DNA from: Bacteroidota bacterium
GTDB lineage: Bacteria > Bacteroidota > Bacteroidia > Bacteroidales > F082
Assembly: GCA_023396415.1 (NCBI GenBank)
Contig: JAEWWJ010000054.1
Location: 30,164 to 94,163, forward strand
Reading direction: 5' to 3'
Length of the DNA: 64,000 nucleotides
Both the position numbers and the translations under genes were made by a program. A model generated the notes under the pieces. That model saw only the letters and a list, made by a program, of their open reading frames with translations. It ran no database searches and was not told the origin of the DNA. This document shows positions 7,760 through 16,303 of the stretch, in pieces (position 1 is the first letter of the stretch; every line of letters starts with the position of its first letter).

Positions 7760-9217
7760 TCATTCGGGCAACAGCCACCAAAACGGATAGCCTTTGGCTT
7801 TGTGCAAAAACATATAGTGCATGAACCATTTCATCCAATGGCCTGCCAATCCGGCTTCGCCAGCGGTGTATCCAATGCTGCGACCATAATCAGGATATTT
7901 GACAAAGTCAGGCACAATAGGAAAAACCGTCATGGTGGCGGCAGCACCTTTTGTCATGCCAAAGCCTGCCGAAATAATACAAGCCGCACCCATGCGCCCC
8001 ATGCTGGCACGGTGTTTCAGCTCGTGCTCACCTTTATTGATGAGGTTGACAATATTTAAAGCAGTAATTTTTCCCATTACGCCCGAGGGCATTCCGGTGC
8101 GTGGTGGCGTAGGAAAGATAGCCATACCGGTTTTGCTTTTCATCGGTTTTGAAATGCTATGTGGTGGTGCAAAGGCGATTCCCGGTGCAAAAATATTGGG
8201 AAATAAAGGGTTACGGTATGTTGACGGCCAATCATTAACACTCCATTCCTCGAAAGGCTTAGAGCTATAATCGGCATCTACTTTCATCAAACCATTGGCA
8301 GCAAAGAGCTGTGGACTGATGTCGTCTCCATTTTTATCAAAAGCTTTGATGCCGGCTCCTGCAAAGGAAGGAATCAGCATAGAGAAGTCGAAAGGCAGGG
8401 TTTTGGCTTCACCATCAAGGTTTTCATAATGAATCAAACCCGGTTCAACCTTTACCACGCCTGCTCTTTTCACCCAATTGATGTTGTTCTCGCTAAGAAA
8501 AGATTCAGCAAAAACCTTGGTTGAGGTGATGTATCCGCCGCGTTTGATGTGGGCTCCTCCCATTCCAAAATCGCCCAATTCATATTCGTTGGTGATCCAA
8601 GTAATTTCAGCTTTATTCTCGAGTTTTCTTTTTCTAATTTCAAATGCTACATTCAAAATGTATTCAAAAGCAGCCCCTTGGCATGTAGCCATGGGATGAC
8701 CGGTGCCGATGACAAACCTTTGGGTTATACCTTTTTCCATCTTTTGAAAACTTTCCTGAAGCTTTGTCCAGGCATGGGCTGCATGGTCGTAAGAACACAC
8801 GCTAACAGTATTTTTTCCCGGACCAATACCTTCAGTTGCATCGAAATTGAGCTTTGGGCCGGTGGCATTCACAAGATAATCGTAAGCTATAATTTCTTGC
8901 TTTCCACGCTGGTCTTCAGTAGTGTATTCAATGGTCACGAAGGGTTTTTCTGCTGCATTTCCGCCTTCGGGATGAATACTCAACGCTTTGGCTTGTCTAA
9001 AATCAATGCCCCAACCTTTGTAAAGTGGTGCCAGTTTAAAACGCACCTGATCTACATTCATTTTTCCCACTCCAACCCAAATGTTGGATGGTATCCATTG
9101 ATAATAGGCGCTGGGCGAAACAACAATGACATGGTGTTTTTTGTTGAGTTTTTTGCGGATGAAAGCTGCCGCGGTATGGCCAGAAATACCGGCACCCAAA
9201 ACGACGATTGTTGCCAT
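7760..9217 (-). CDS. FAD-dependent oxidoreductase resembling type III sulfide:quinone oxidoreductase
   Basis: A 485-residue flavoprotein of the two-dinucleotide-binding-domain family. The FAD motif is at the N-terminus (VVLGAGISGHTAA), and YLVNATGPKLNFDATEG is the second FAD contact typical of SQR and NDH-2 proteins. Cys141, Cys179 (HPMATCQGAAFEY) and Cys413 (GAACIISAG) fit the three cysteines of SQRs, two of which form the active-site disulfide. The C-terminus is aromatic and amphipathic (HWMKWFMHYMFLHKAK), suited to membrane docking and quinone access. Sulfide oxidation to sulfur with electrons to quinone is inferred; another quinone-reducing role cannot be excluded. The 52-residue gene follows it. 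Confidence 0.75.
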   Translation of the reverse strand: MATIVVLGAGISGHTAAAFIRKKLNKKHHVIVVSPSAYYQWIPSNIWVGVGKMNVDQVRFKLAPLYKGWGIDFRQAKALSIHPEGGNAAEKPFVTIEYTTEDQRGKQEIIAYDYLVNATGPKLNFDATEGIGPGKNTVSVCSYDHAAHAWTKLQESFQKMEKGITQRFVIGTGHPMATCQGAAFEYILNVAFEIRKRKLENKAEITWITNEYELGDFGMGGAHIKRGGYITSTKVFAESFLSENNINWVKRAGVVKVEPGLIHYENLDGEAKTLPFDFSMLIPSFAGAGIKAFDKNGDDISPQLFAANGLMKVDADYSSKPFEEWSVNDWPSTYRNPLFPNIFAPGIAFAPPHSISKPMKSKTGMAIFPTPPRTGMPSGVMGKITALNIVNLINKGEHELKHRASMGRMGAACIISAGFGMTKGAAATMTVFPIVPDFVKYPDYGRSIGYTAGEAGLAGHWMKWFMHYMFLHKAKGYPFWWLLPE

Positions 9218-9243
9218 GAGTTTTTGGTTTGATGATGTTCAGG

Positions 9244-9251
9244 CAAATATA
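9244..9251 (-). promoter_or_regulatory. Putative -7 box for the SQR-like gene
   Basis: On the minus strand TATATTTG matches TAnnTTTG 26 bases before the start codon. Confidence 0.4.
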
Positions 9252-9342
9252 GTTATTTAGATATGTTAATGATCTATTAAAAACCTTTTTTGTTGCGAAA
9301 CCCGATGATTTTTAGAGCGATGGTGCTTTCTTCGACAAAAAA

Positions 9343-9370
9343 AACCGGCCCCGTTGTGATGAGGCCGGTT
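9343..9370 (-). terminator. Terminator of the M24B peptidase operon
   Basis: The stem AACCGGCC/GGCCGGTT with a 12-base loop is followed on the minus strand by an eight-T run. It lies 17 bases after the stop of the second peptidase gene. Confidence 0.85.
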
Positions 9371-9387
9371 GATGTAGGATTGCGATT

Positions 9388-10809
9388 TTAGAAAATTCCC
9401 GGGAATTTAATCCATTCGCGGGTTTGGGCTGCCGTAGCTTCAACATCGGCAACAGTTTTTGGAATAGGTTTTCCTAAGATCCGATGTCCATTTTCGGTTA
9501 CCAGCACATCGTCCTCTATACGGATGCCGCCAAAGTTTTTGTAGCCTTCTACTTTGTCGTAGTTCACAAAATCCTTGAATTTTCCTTCAGACCTGAATTG
9601 ATCAATCAATGCGGGAATGAAATAAATTCCGGGTTCATTGGTGACGACAAAACCGGGTTTTAGTTTTTTGCCCAAACGCAGGTAGGCCGTTCCAAACTGG
9701 GTAGCGCGTTTTGTGTTTTCGTCGTAGCCCACATTGTTTTCGCCCAATCCTTCGAGGTCGTGCACATCCATTCCCATCATGTGGCCTAGGCCGTGGGGGA
9801 AGAAAAGGGTGTGTGCGCCGGCAGCAACGGCCTCATCCACATTGCCTTTCATCAGCCCGATGGCTTTTAGACCTTCAACGATGGTTTTGGCTGCCAGAAA
9901 GTGCATTTCGCGGTACTCTTTTCCGGGTTGTGTGGCGGCGATACTGTCAATGTTGGCTTTGAGTACAATTTCATAGATTTCTTTTTGACGTTGGTTAAAA
10001 ACGCCTCCCACTGGAACCGTGCGCGTGATGTCGCTGGAATAGAGCGATCCTAACTCAGCACCTGCATCAACCACCATCATGCGGCCTTCTTGCAAGATAT
10101 TGTGGTGGTTGTGGTTATGGAGTGTTTGTCCGTCCATACTTAAAATAATTGGAAACGAAACAGGCCCTCCAAGAGCCAGGGCAATCCCTTCGATGGTGCC
10201 TGCTATTTCTTGTTCTTTCATGCCGGGTTTGGCCATTTTCATAGCGGTGGTGTGCATCAACCAAGCAACGTCAACTGCTTTTTCAATTTCAGCAATTTCA
10301 AGTGCGTCTTTAATTTCTTTGAGTTTCACAACAGCTTTAATGAGATCCATGCTGGCTTGGGCTTTCACTTCATGTGCAGGGAGATGGAGCAATTGGCCCA
10401 ATTCGATCATTACTTTTCCTCGGTAGGGTGGCAGGAAGTGGATTTTTCTTCCTTTGGCCGCGGCTTCTGAAATGTATTTCTGAAGTTGATCGTAGTTAGA
10501 AGTTTTTGTGATGCCAACACTTGCTGCAAGTTCTTCAACCTGAGGTTGCGGTCCCATCCAGATGATGTCGTCAATATCAAAATTGTTTCCAAACAATACC
10601 TCTTCGCCGGTTTCAAGGTCAATACAACCCGCAAATCCAGGGAGGTTCAACCCAAAGAAGTAGGAGAAATGACTGTCTTGCCTATAATGATAGGTGTTGG
10701 CAGGATAGTTAAAGGAGGCTTCGGGATTGGCGATAAAAAGGGCAACACCATTATTCATTTCTTTTTTAAGCCGGTTTCTGCGGTCGGCATACACGTGTTT
10801 TTCAAACAT
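9388..10809 (-). CDS. Aminopeptidase P family protein (M24B Xaa-Pro peptidase)
   Basis: A 473-residue cytoplasmic metallopeptidase expected to remove an N-terminal residue preceding proline. Residues 1-170 form the aminopeptidase P N-terminal domain (FEKHVYADRRNRLKKEM, then SHFSYFFGLNLPG). The pita-bread domain carries all five dinuclear metal ligands: two Asp in VVDAGAELGSLYSSDITR, His in FPHGLGHMMGMDVHD, Glu in TNEPGIYF and Glu in GIRIEDDVLV. It is the second gene of a two-gene operon, 11 bases after a paralogue of the same family, and a strong terminator follows. Confidence 0.9.
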   Translation of the reverse strand: MFEKHVYADRRNRLKKEMNNGVALFIANPEASFNYPANTYHYRQDSHFSYFFGLNLPGFAGCIDLETGEEVLFGNNFDIDDIIWMGPQPQVEELAASVGITKTSNYDQLQKYISEAAAKGRKIHFLPPYRGKVMIELGQLLHLPAHEVKAQASMDLIKAVVKLKEIKDALEIAEIEKAVDVAWLMHTTAMKMAKPGMKEQEIAGTIEGIALALGGPVSFPIILSMDGQTLHNHNHHNILQEGRMMVVDAGAELGSLYSSDITRTVPVGGVFNQRQKEIYEIVLKANIDSIAATQPGKEYREMHFLAAKTIVEGLKAIGLMKGNVDEAVAAGAHTLFFPHGLGHMMGMDVHDLEGLGENNVGYDENTKRATQFGTAYLRLGKKLKPGFVVTNEPGIYFIPALIDQFRSEGKFKDFVNYDKVEGYKNFGGIRIEDDVLVTENGHRILGKPIPKTVADVEATAAQTREWIKFPGIF

Positions 10810-10820
10810 TTTTTAATTTT

Positions 10821-12116
10821 TTAGGGGTGATTATTCATGAAAGATTCTATGTCATTGGCCTCGATGGGAATATGTTCCATCAGGTCAATGGGTTGGTCGT
10901 TGGTGACCAAAATATCATTTTCGATTCGGATACCGATATTTTCTTCACGGATGTAAAGGCCTGGTTCGCAACTCAGCACCATGCCGGCAGCGAGAGGTGT
11001 GAATTTGGATCCTACATCATGCACATCGAGGCCGATGTGATGGGCAACACCGTGCATGAGATATTTGCGATAAAGAGGAGCGTCAGACGGCTGATTTTGA
11101 ACGTCTTCAGTAGTAAATAGGCCTAATCCGATCATTTCAGTTTCCATCATTTTCCATACCGCTTCATTGATTTGGGCAATGGTGTTTCCGGGTACATAAA
11201 GCGGGACGGCTTTTTTGAAAACACGTAAAACAGCCTCATAGCAAGCACGTTGTCGAGGGCTATAAGTACCGTTGACAGGAATTGTACGGCTCATATCGGC
11301 GGTATAATTGGCGTATTCAGCACCAAAATCAAGTAGAAGCAAGTCGCCATCGGCAAGCAGGCTGTTGTTGTCGTTGTAGTGAAGGGTGCAAGCGTTTTTT
11401 CCACCGGCAATGATGGGAAAGTAACCGTGCCCTCCGGCACGATTTACCGTGAATGTGTGTGTAGTTTGCGCTTCAACTTCAAACTCGAACATGCCGGGTT
11501 TGAGGGTTTTTAAGATTTTCTCAAAAGCTTTTTGGGTGATGTTGCAGGCTTGTTGAATGAAATCAATTTCAACTGATGATTTGATGGTGCGCAGCCCTTC
11601 GAGCAGTGGGGCAGAACGGCGAAAATCGTGCAAAGGAAAATTTTCCTTTAGTTTTTTGGCCCATCGCGTTTGCAGGGTATCTGTTTGAGGGTAAAACTTT
11701 GCATATTCGTTGCTGTTCACGTACACCTGCTGTGCATAACTCATACATTCGCGCAAAACGGCCTCAAAAGCTTCATGCACCATCACATTGTTGATGCCCG
11801 AAATGAGTTGCGCTTCTTTTTGTGTGAGCACATGACCTTCCCATATTTCTTTGGTTTGCGAGTAAGCTTCAATAAACAGCACTTCGCGCAAGTCAGGATT
11901 GGGGCAATCGGGAAACAAGAGCAGGAGGGCGTTTTCTTGTTCAATACCGGTGAGATAAAAAAAGTCGGAGGCTTGTCTGAATGCAAAATATTGATCTCCA
12001 TTGCGGTGCATCTTTTCTCCTGCCACGTTTATGGATAAACTCAATGGGGGCAATAGCGCGGTAAAATGGAAGCGATTGGTGATAAAAAGATCATTAGGTA
12101 TGGGCCGATAACGCAT
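10821..12116 (-). CDS. Aminopeptidase P family protein (M24B), paralogue of its neighbour
   Basis: A 431-residue protein with the same two-domain layout as the next gene: an N-terminal creatinase-like domain (QYFAFRQASDFFYLTGIE) and a metal-binding domain with two Asp in LDFGAEYANYTADMSR, His in MHGVAHHIGLDVHD, Glu in SCEPGLYI and Glu in GIRIENDILV. The full ligand set predicts activity. It is transcribed first, 11 bases before the paralogue. Similarity between the two is clear but far from identity, so this is an old duplication; different substrate lengths are an inference. Confidence 0.9.
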   Translation of the reverse strand: MRYRPIPNDLFITNRFHFTALLPPLSLSINVAGEKMHRNGDQYFAFRQASDFFYLTGIEQENALLLLFPDCPNPDLREVLFIEAYSQTKEIWEGHVLTQKEAQLISGINNVMVHEAFEAVLRECMSYAQQVYVNSNEYAKFYPQTDTLQTRWAKKLKENFPLHDFRRSAPLLEGLRTIKSSVEIDFIQQACNITQKAFEKILKTLKPGMFEFEVEAQTTHTFTVNRAGGHGYFPIIAGGKNACTLHYNDNNSLLADGDLLLLDFGAEYANYTADMSRTIPVNGTYSPRQRACYEAVLRVFKKAVPLYVPGNTIAQINEAVWKMMETEMIGLGLFTTEDVQNQPSDAPLYRKYLMHGVAHHIGLDVHDVGSKFTPLAAGMVLSCEPGLYIREENIGIRIENDILVTNDQPIDLMEHIPIEANDIESFMNNHP

Positions 12117-12176
12117 GATAAATATTAAAAGTTTAATTTAGATAGAATCTAATATGTAGAAAACAAAATATATTCC

Positions 12177-12184
12177 TACATTTG
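12177..12184 (+). promoter_or_regulatory. Putative -7 box for the sdhCAB operon
   Basis: TACATTTG matches TAnnTTTG. The start codon of sdhC is 97 bases downstream, implying a leader of about 90 bases. No TTTG is seen at the expected -33 place. Confidence 0.4.
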
Positions 12185-12281
12185 TTGCAGTAGTGCAATT
12201 CGACAAAAATAAGGCATAAATGGCTGAAATCAAAAAAATAGAGGTTCAATTGTTTTCTATAAAAAATCAAACGTTATTCTT

Positions 12282-12950
12282 ATGGTAAAGATCACCTATT
12301 CTTCCATCACCAAGAAAATCGTCATGTCGCTGGTTGGTTTATTCCTTTCCAGTTTTCTGGTGGTACATTTGAGTATCAATTTGTTGCTGCTTTTCGATGA
12401 TACTCGGCAACTTTTCAATGAGGCAGCTCATTTTATGGCAACCAACCCGCTTATACAAACCTTTCAATGGGTGTTGTTTTTGGGTTTTGTCATTCACATC
12501 ATTTTGGGTTTGGTGCTACAAATCCAAAACTGGATGGCACGACCGGTGCGCTATGAACGTGCGGGATCATCGGAATTGTCGTTTTTTTCCAAGTACATGA
12601 TCCATACGGGTGCTGTTGTGCTTATCTTTCTCATTATCCACTTTGCCAATTTTTTTGTGAAAGCCAAATTCGGTGAGCTCAGCACAATAGATTATGCGAC
12701 AGGAACATATGAAGATTTGGGCATTTTGGTTGTCAACCTATTCGGTGATGGATATTATGTGGCGTTTTATGTGATAGCCATTTTGTTGCTTGGATTTCAT
12801 CTCGAGCATGGTTTTCAGTCGGCTTTTCAGTCGCTGGGGCTCAACCACAGCAAATATACTCCTGCCATTAAGTTGGTCGGCACGCTGTTCGCCATAGCTG
12901 TAACCCTGGGCTATGTAGCCATTCCATTAGTTATTTATTTCTTTAAATAG
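12282..12950 (+). CDS. sdhC: Succinate dehydrogenase/fumarate reductase cytochrome b subunit
   Basis: A 222-residue, five-helix membrane anchor of the single-subunit, dihaem type that passes electrons between the iron-sulfur subunit and quinone. Candidate haem ligands lie in hydrophobic helices: His29 (LVVHLSINL), His72 (FVIHIILG), His120 (LIIHFANFF) and His173/176 (GFHLEHGFQSAFQ). The last motif is typical of Bacteroidota and epsilon-type B enzymes. It is the first gene of sdhCAB, nine bases before sdhA. Direction of catalysis cannot be read from sequence. Confidence 0.92.
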   Translation: MVKITYSSITKKIVMSLVGLFLSSFLVVHLSINLLLLFDDTRQLFNEAAHFMATNPLIQTFQWVLFLGFVIHIILGLVLQIQNWMARPVRYERAGSSELSFFSKYMIHTGAVVLIFLIIHFANFFVKAKFGELSTIDYATGTYEDLGILVVNLFGDGYYVAFYVIAILLLGFHLEHGFQSAFQSLGLNHSKYTPAIKLVGTLFAIAVTLGYVAIPLVIYFFK

Positions 12951-12959
12951 GCAAAAGAT

Positions 12960-14900
12960 ATGGGCAAGTTAGAAGCAAAAATACCAAGCGGTCCTTTGTC
13001 AGAAAAGTGGACCAATTATAAAGCACATCAAAACTTAGTGAACCCGTCCAACAAACGTCGTCTCGATATTATCGTTGTGGGAACCGGTCTTGCCGGAGCA
13101 GCGGCGGCAGCCAGCTTTGGCGAATTGGGCTTTAACGTAAAAGTTTTCGGCATTCACGACAGTCCTCGACGGGCACACAGCATCGCTGCGCAAGGCGGAA
13201 TCAACGCTGCCAAAAACTATCCCAACGATGGGGACAGTATTTTCAGGCTGTTTTACGACACCATTAAAGGAGGCGATTATCGTTCCCGCGAAGCTAACGT
13301 TTACCGTTTGGCCGAGGTGAGCAACGACATCATTGACCAATGTGTAGCTCAGGGAGTTCCTTTTGCGCGCGAATACGGTGGGTTATTAGACAACCGTTCC
13401 TTTGGTGGAGCACAGGTTTCACGTACTTTTTATGCGCGCGGACAAACCGGCCAACAATTGCTGTTGGGTGCTTACAGTGCCTTGAGCAAAGAGATAGCAA
13501 AAGGAGGCGTGAAAATGTTTACCCGCAGCGACATCCTCGATGTGGTGGTTGCCGACGGTAGGGCCAGAGGCATCATTACCCGCAACCTCATCACCGGCGA
13601 AATTGAACGTCATTCGGCCCATGCTGTGGTGTTGGCCACTGGCGGATATGGAAATGTGTTTTTCCTTTCCACCAATGCCATGACGTCTAACGGCAGTGCC
13701 ATTTGGAAAGCGTTTAAAAAAGGAGCTTTTTTTGGCAATCCAAGCTTTACACAAATTCATCCCACATGTATCCCTGTGCACGGCGACTACCAGTCAAAGC
13801 TTACGCTGATGAGCGAAAGCTTGCGCAACGATGGTCGAATTTGGGTACCCAAATTTATTGAAGATGCCGAAAAAATTCGCAAAGGGACGCTGAAACCCAC
13901 CGAGTTAGCTGAAGACAAGCGTGATTATTATCTCGAAAGACGCTATCCTGCCTTTGGAAACTTGGTTCCCCGCGATGTTGCCTCACGTGCTGCCAAAGAA
14001 CGTTGCGATGCCGGTTTTGGCGTTGGATCAACAGGCTTGGCCGTTTACCTCGACTTTGCCGATGCCATCAAACGTTTGGGCAAACATGTGATTGAGGCAC
14101 GTTATGGCAACCTCTTCCAGATGTATGAGAAAATTGTGGATGAAAACCCCTATGAAACCCCTATGATGATATTTCCGGCGGTGCATTATACCATGGGCGG
14201 CCTGTGGGTTGACTATGAATTGCAGACCACCATCCCCGGATTGTTTGCCGCCGGCGAAGCCAATTTCTCCGATCACGGCGCCAACCGCTTAGGGGCTTCA
14301 GCACTCATGCAAGGGCTTTCCGACGGGTATTTTGTGTTGCCTTATACCATTCAAAATTATCTTGCCGATCAAATTACAGTACCTAAAATCAGTACCGATT
14401 TGCCTGAATTTGAACAAGCTGAGCAGTCGGTGAAAGCTACAATTCAACGTTTACTTGCCGTTAACGGAACCCATACCGTTGACAGCTATCACCGTAAATT
14501 AGGCCACATCATGTGGGATTATGTAGGAATGGCACGCAACAAAGAAGGTTTGCTGAAAGCGATTCAAATGATAAAAGAACTCAAAATTGATTTCTGGAAA
14601 AACGTTAAAATTCCCGGAAAAAATGAAATGGTGAATCCTGAGCTTGAAAAAGCACTGCGTGTTGCCGACTTTATTGAGATGGGCGAATTGATGGCACACG
14701 ATGCCCTCAGGCGCAACGAATCGTGTGGAGGTCACTTTAGAGAAGAGTTCCAAACCCCCGAAGGTGAAGCCTTGCGCGACGACACAAACTTTACTTTTGT
14801 TTCGGCCTGGGAATATAAAGGCGAAGCTGCTGAACCTGAAATGCACAAAGAACCCCTTGTTTTTGAGTTCATTGAGGTGAAACAACGCAATTATAAATAA
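12960..14900 (+). CDS. sdhA: Succinate dehydrogenase/fumarate reductase flavoprotein subunit
   Basis: A 646-residue catalytic subunit that interconverts succinate and fumarate. The FAD dinucleotide motif is GTGLAGAAAA (residues 41-50), and the covalent FAD attachment His is His73 in RRAHSIAAQGG. Substrate and active-site segments include QIHPTCIPVHGDYQS and VHYTMGGLWVDYELQT. The length matches the long Bacteroidota/epsilonproteobacterial form, which carries an extended C-terminal region. It lies nine bases after sdhC and 34 before sdhB. Confidence 0.95.
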   Translation: MGKLEAKIPSGPLSEKWTNYKAHQNLVNPSNKRRLDIIVVGTGLAGAAAAASFGELGFNVKVFGIHDSPRRAHSIAAQGGINAAKNYPNDGDSIFRLFYDTIKGGDYRSREANVYRLAEVSNDIIDQCVAQGVPFAREYGGLLDNRSFGGAQVSRTFYARGQTGQQLLLGAYSALSKEIAKGGVKMFTRSDILDVVVADGRARGIITRNLITGEIERHSAHAVVLATGGYGNVFFLSTNAMTSNGSAIWKAFKKGAFFGNPSFTQIHPTCIPVHGDYQSKLTLMSESLRNDGRIWVPKFIEDAEKIRKGTLKPTELAEDKRDYYLERRYPAFGNLVPRDVASRAAKERCDAGFGVGSTGLAVYLDFADAIKRLGKHVIEARYGNLFQMYEKIVDENPYETPMMIFPAVHYTMGGLWVDYELQTTIPGLFAAGEANFSDHGANRLGASALMQGLSDGYFVLPYTIQNYLADQITVPKISTDLPEFEQAEQSVKATIQRLLAVNGTHTVDSYHRKLGHIMWDYVGMARNKEGLLKAIQMIKELKIDFWKNVKIPGKNEMVNPELEKALRVADFIEMGELMAHDALRRNESCGGHFREEFQTPEGEALRDDTNFTFVSAWEYKGEAAEPEMHKEPLVFEFIEVKQRNYK

Positions 14901-14934
14901 TGGATTTATTCTCTTACGACAAAAACAGATAGAA

Positions 14935-15687
14935 ATGGATTTTACATTAAAAATATGGAGGCAAGCCTCCGCACAGGATAAAGGCCAGTTTGTGAATTAC
15001 AAGGTTGCCGACATTTCGGATGAGGCCTCCTTTCTCGAAATGCTTGATGTTCTAAACGAAGATTTGGTAGTAAAAGGCGACGACCCGGTGGTGTTTGATC
15101 ACGATTGCCGCGAAGGCATCTGCGGTGCTTGCAGTTTATATATCAACGGCAGACCTCATGGTCCAGACAGAGGCATCACCACTTGCCAAATGCACATGCG
15201 TAATTTCAAAGACGGTGAAACCATTGTGATTGAACCCTGGAGGGCTAAACCTTTTCCGGTGATTAAAGATTTGATGGTGGACCGCACCGCCTTTGATAAA
15301 ATTATTCAGGCCGGTGGCTATGTGTCGGTGAGCACAGGCGGTGTGCCCGATGCCAACGCCATTCCCATTCCCAAGCGTGATGCCGATTCAGCTATGGATG
15401 CAGCTGCTTGTATTGGTTGCGGAGCCTGCGTGGCTGCCTGCAAAAATGCCAGTGCCATGCTGTTTGTATCGGCCAAAGTTTCTCAATTTGCCTTGTTGCC
15501 ACAAGGTAAAATTGAGGCCAAAGAAAGGGTGCAGAAAATGGTTGCCACAATGGATGCCTTGGGTTTTGGAAACTGCACCAACACTTACGCCTGTGAGGCC
15601 GAATGCCCGAAATTGATTTCGGTGTCGCATATTGCCCGCATGAACAGAGAATTTCTTTCAGCAAAAATTACTGCTCAGAAAGACTAA
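14935..15687 (+). CDS. sdhB: Succinate dehydrogenase/fumarate reductase iron-sulfur subunit
   Basis: A 250-residue electron-transfer subunit. The [2Fe-2S] ligands are Cys58, 63, 66 and 84 (DHDCREGICGACS...TTCQM). The [4Fe-4S] motif is ACIGCGACVAACK, and the [3Fe-4S] site uses CTNTYACEAECPK. All cluster ligands are present. It is the last gene of sdhCAB, with a terminator beginning 23 bases downstream. Confidence 0.95.
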   Translation: MDFTLKIWRQASAQDKGQFVNYKVADISDEASFLEMLDVLNEDLVVKGDDPVVFDHDCREGICGACSLYINGRPHGPDRGITTCQMHMRNFKDGETIVIEPWRAKPFPVIKDLMVDRTAFDKIIQAGGYVSVSTGGVPDANAIPIPKRDADSAMDAAACIGCGACVAACKNASAMLFVSAKVSQFALLPQGKIEAKERVQKMVATMDALGFGNCTNTYACEAECPKLISVSHIARMNREFLSAKITAQKD

Positions 15688-15710
15688 TCTTTGTCTTAAA
15701 CACAAAAAAC

Positions 15711-15743
15711 GGGCTAATCCTTTCTGGGTTGGCCCTTTTTTTT
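15711..15743 (+). terminator. Terminator of sdhCAB
   Basis: GGGCTAATCC pairs with GGGTTGGCCC (with G-T pairs) around a short loop and is followed by a run of T. Confidence 0.75.
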
Positions 15744-15810
15744 AGAATCAAGCTGCCCGCAGCTGCCACACGAATCCTTTAGTGGGGCACAGAGGACATC
15801 AGTATTCAGT

Positions 15811-16287
15811 TTAGGGCAAATTATTTTTCCTCACAAAACAGCTGTCTGCTTTCACAAATTCCTGAGGTACTCCAGTCATCACGTTTTCATCACATAATAA
15901 TTCAGAAACAAACTGTTTTATTTTTATGCTTTCTATTGATCCGTAACGGGCATTCGACAACACATAAATGGTGTCCAAATTATTATTAAACAGCCGGTTC
16001 ATTGATTTTAGATCGTAGTTTGAGGAAACGAAAATTGTATTTGAGGGCTTGTTTTTATCCTCAAGGCGCAAACGATATATGCTTCCCGCGCACCATGAGG
16101 AGAATAAACACAAGCCATCAGGATTCATAGTCATCACTTCATCTGAAGTGATTTCAATGAATTTTATAGCATATCCTGCTTTGCCTTCTAACCATTGCTC
16201 ATATTGGTCTGTTTCATAACGTTTGGGTGCTTGAACAATACAGCCTGAGACTAATGAAATCAATACAAAGAATAGTATGAGTCTCAT
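15811..16287 (-). CDS. Hypothetical lipoprotein
   Basis: A 158-residue protein that I do not recognise. The signal MRLILFFVLISLVSGC gives lipobox VSGC (Cys16). Besides the lipid Cys it has four further cysteines: CLFSSWC, and single ones in LLCDEN and DSCFV. These could form disulfides in the periplasm or on the surface. Secondary structure looks alpha/beta, with FIEITSDEVMTM and NTIFVSSNYDLKS as probable strands. It follows the DUF4173-type membrane protein by 16 bases on the same strand, so it is probably co-transcribed. Confidence 0.6.
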   Translation of the reverse strand: MRLILFFVLISLVSGCIVQAPKRYETDQYEQWLEGKAGYAIKFIEITSDEVMTMNPDGLCLFSSWCAGSIYRLRLEDKNKPSNTIFVSSNYDLKSMNRLFNNNLDTIYVLSNARYGSIESIKIKQFVSELLCDENVMTGVPQEFVKADSCFVRKNNLP

Positions 16288-16303
16288 AGATATGGATTTA
16301 GGA

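Noticed and set aside
8549..9232. A 227-codon plus-strand frame opposite the SQR-like gene.
   Set aside because: It is antisense to a strongly supported flavoprotein and has no recognisable motif.
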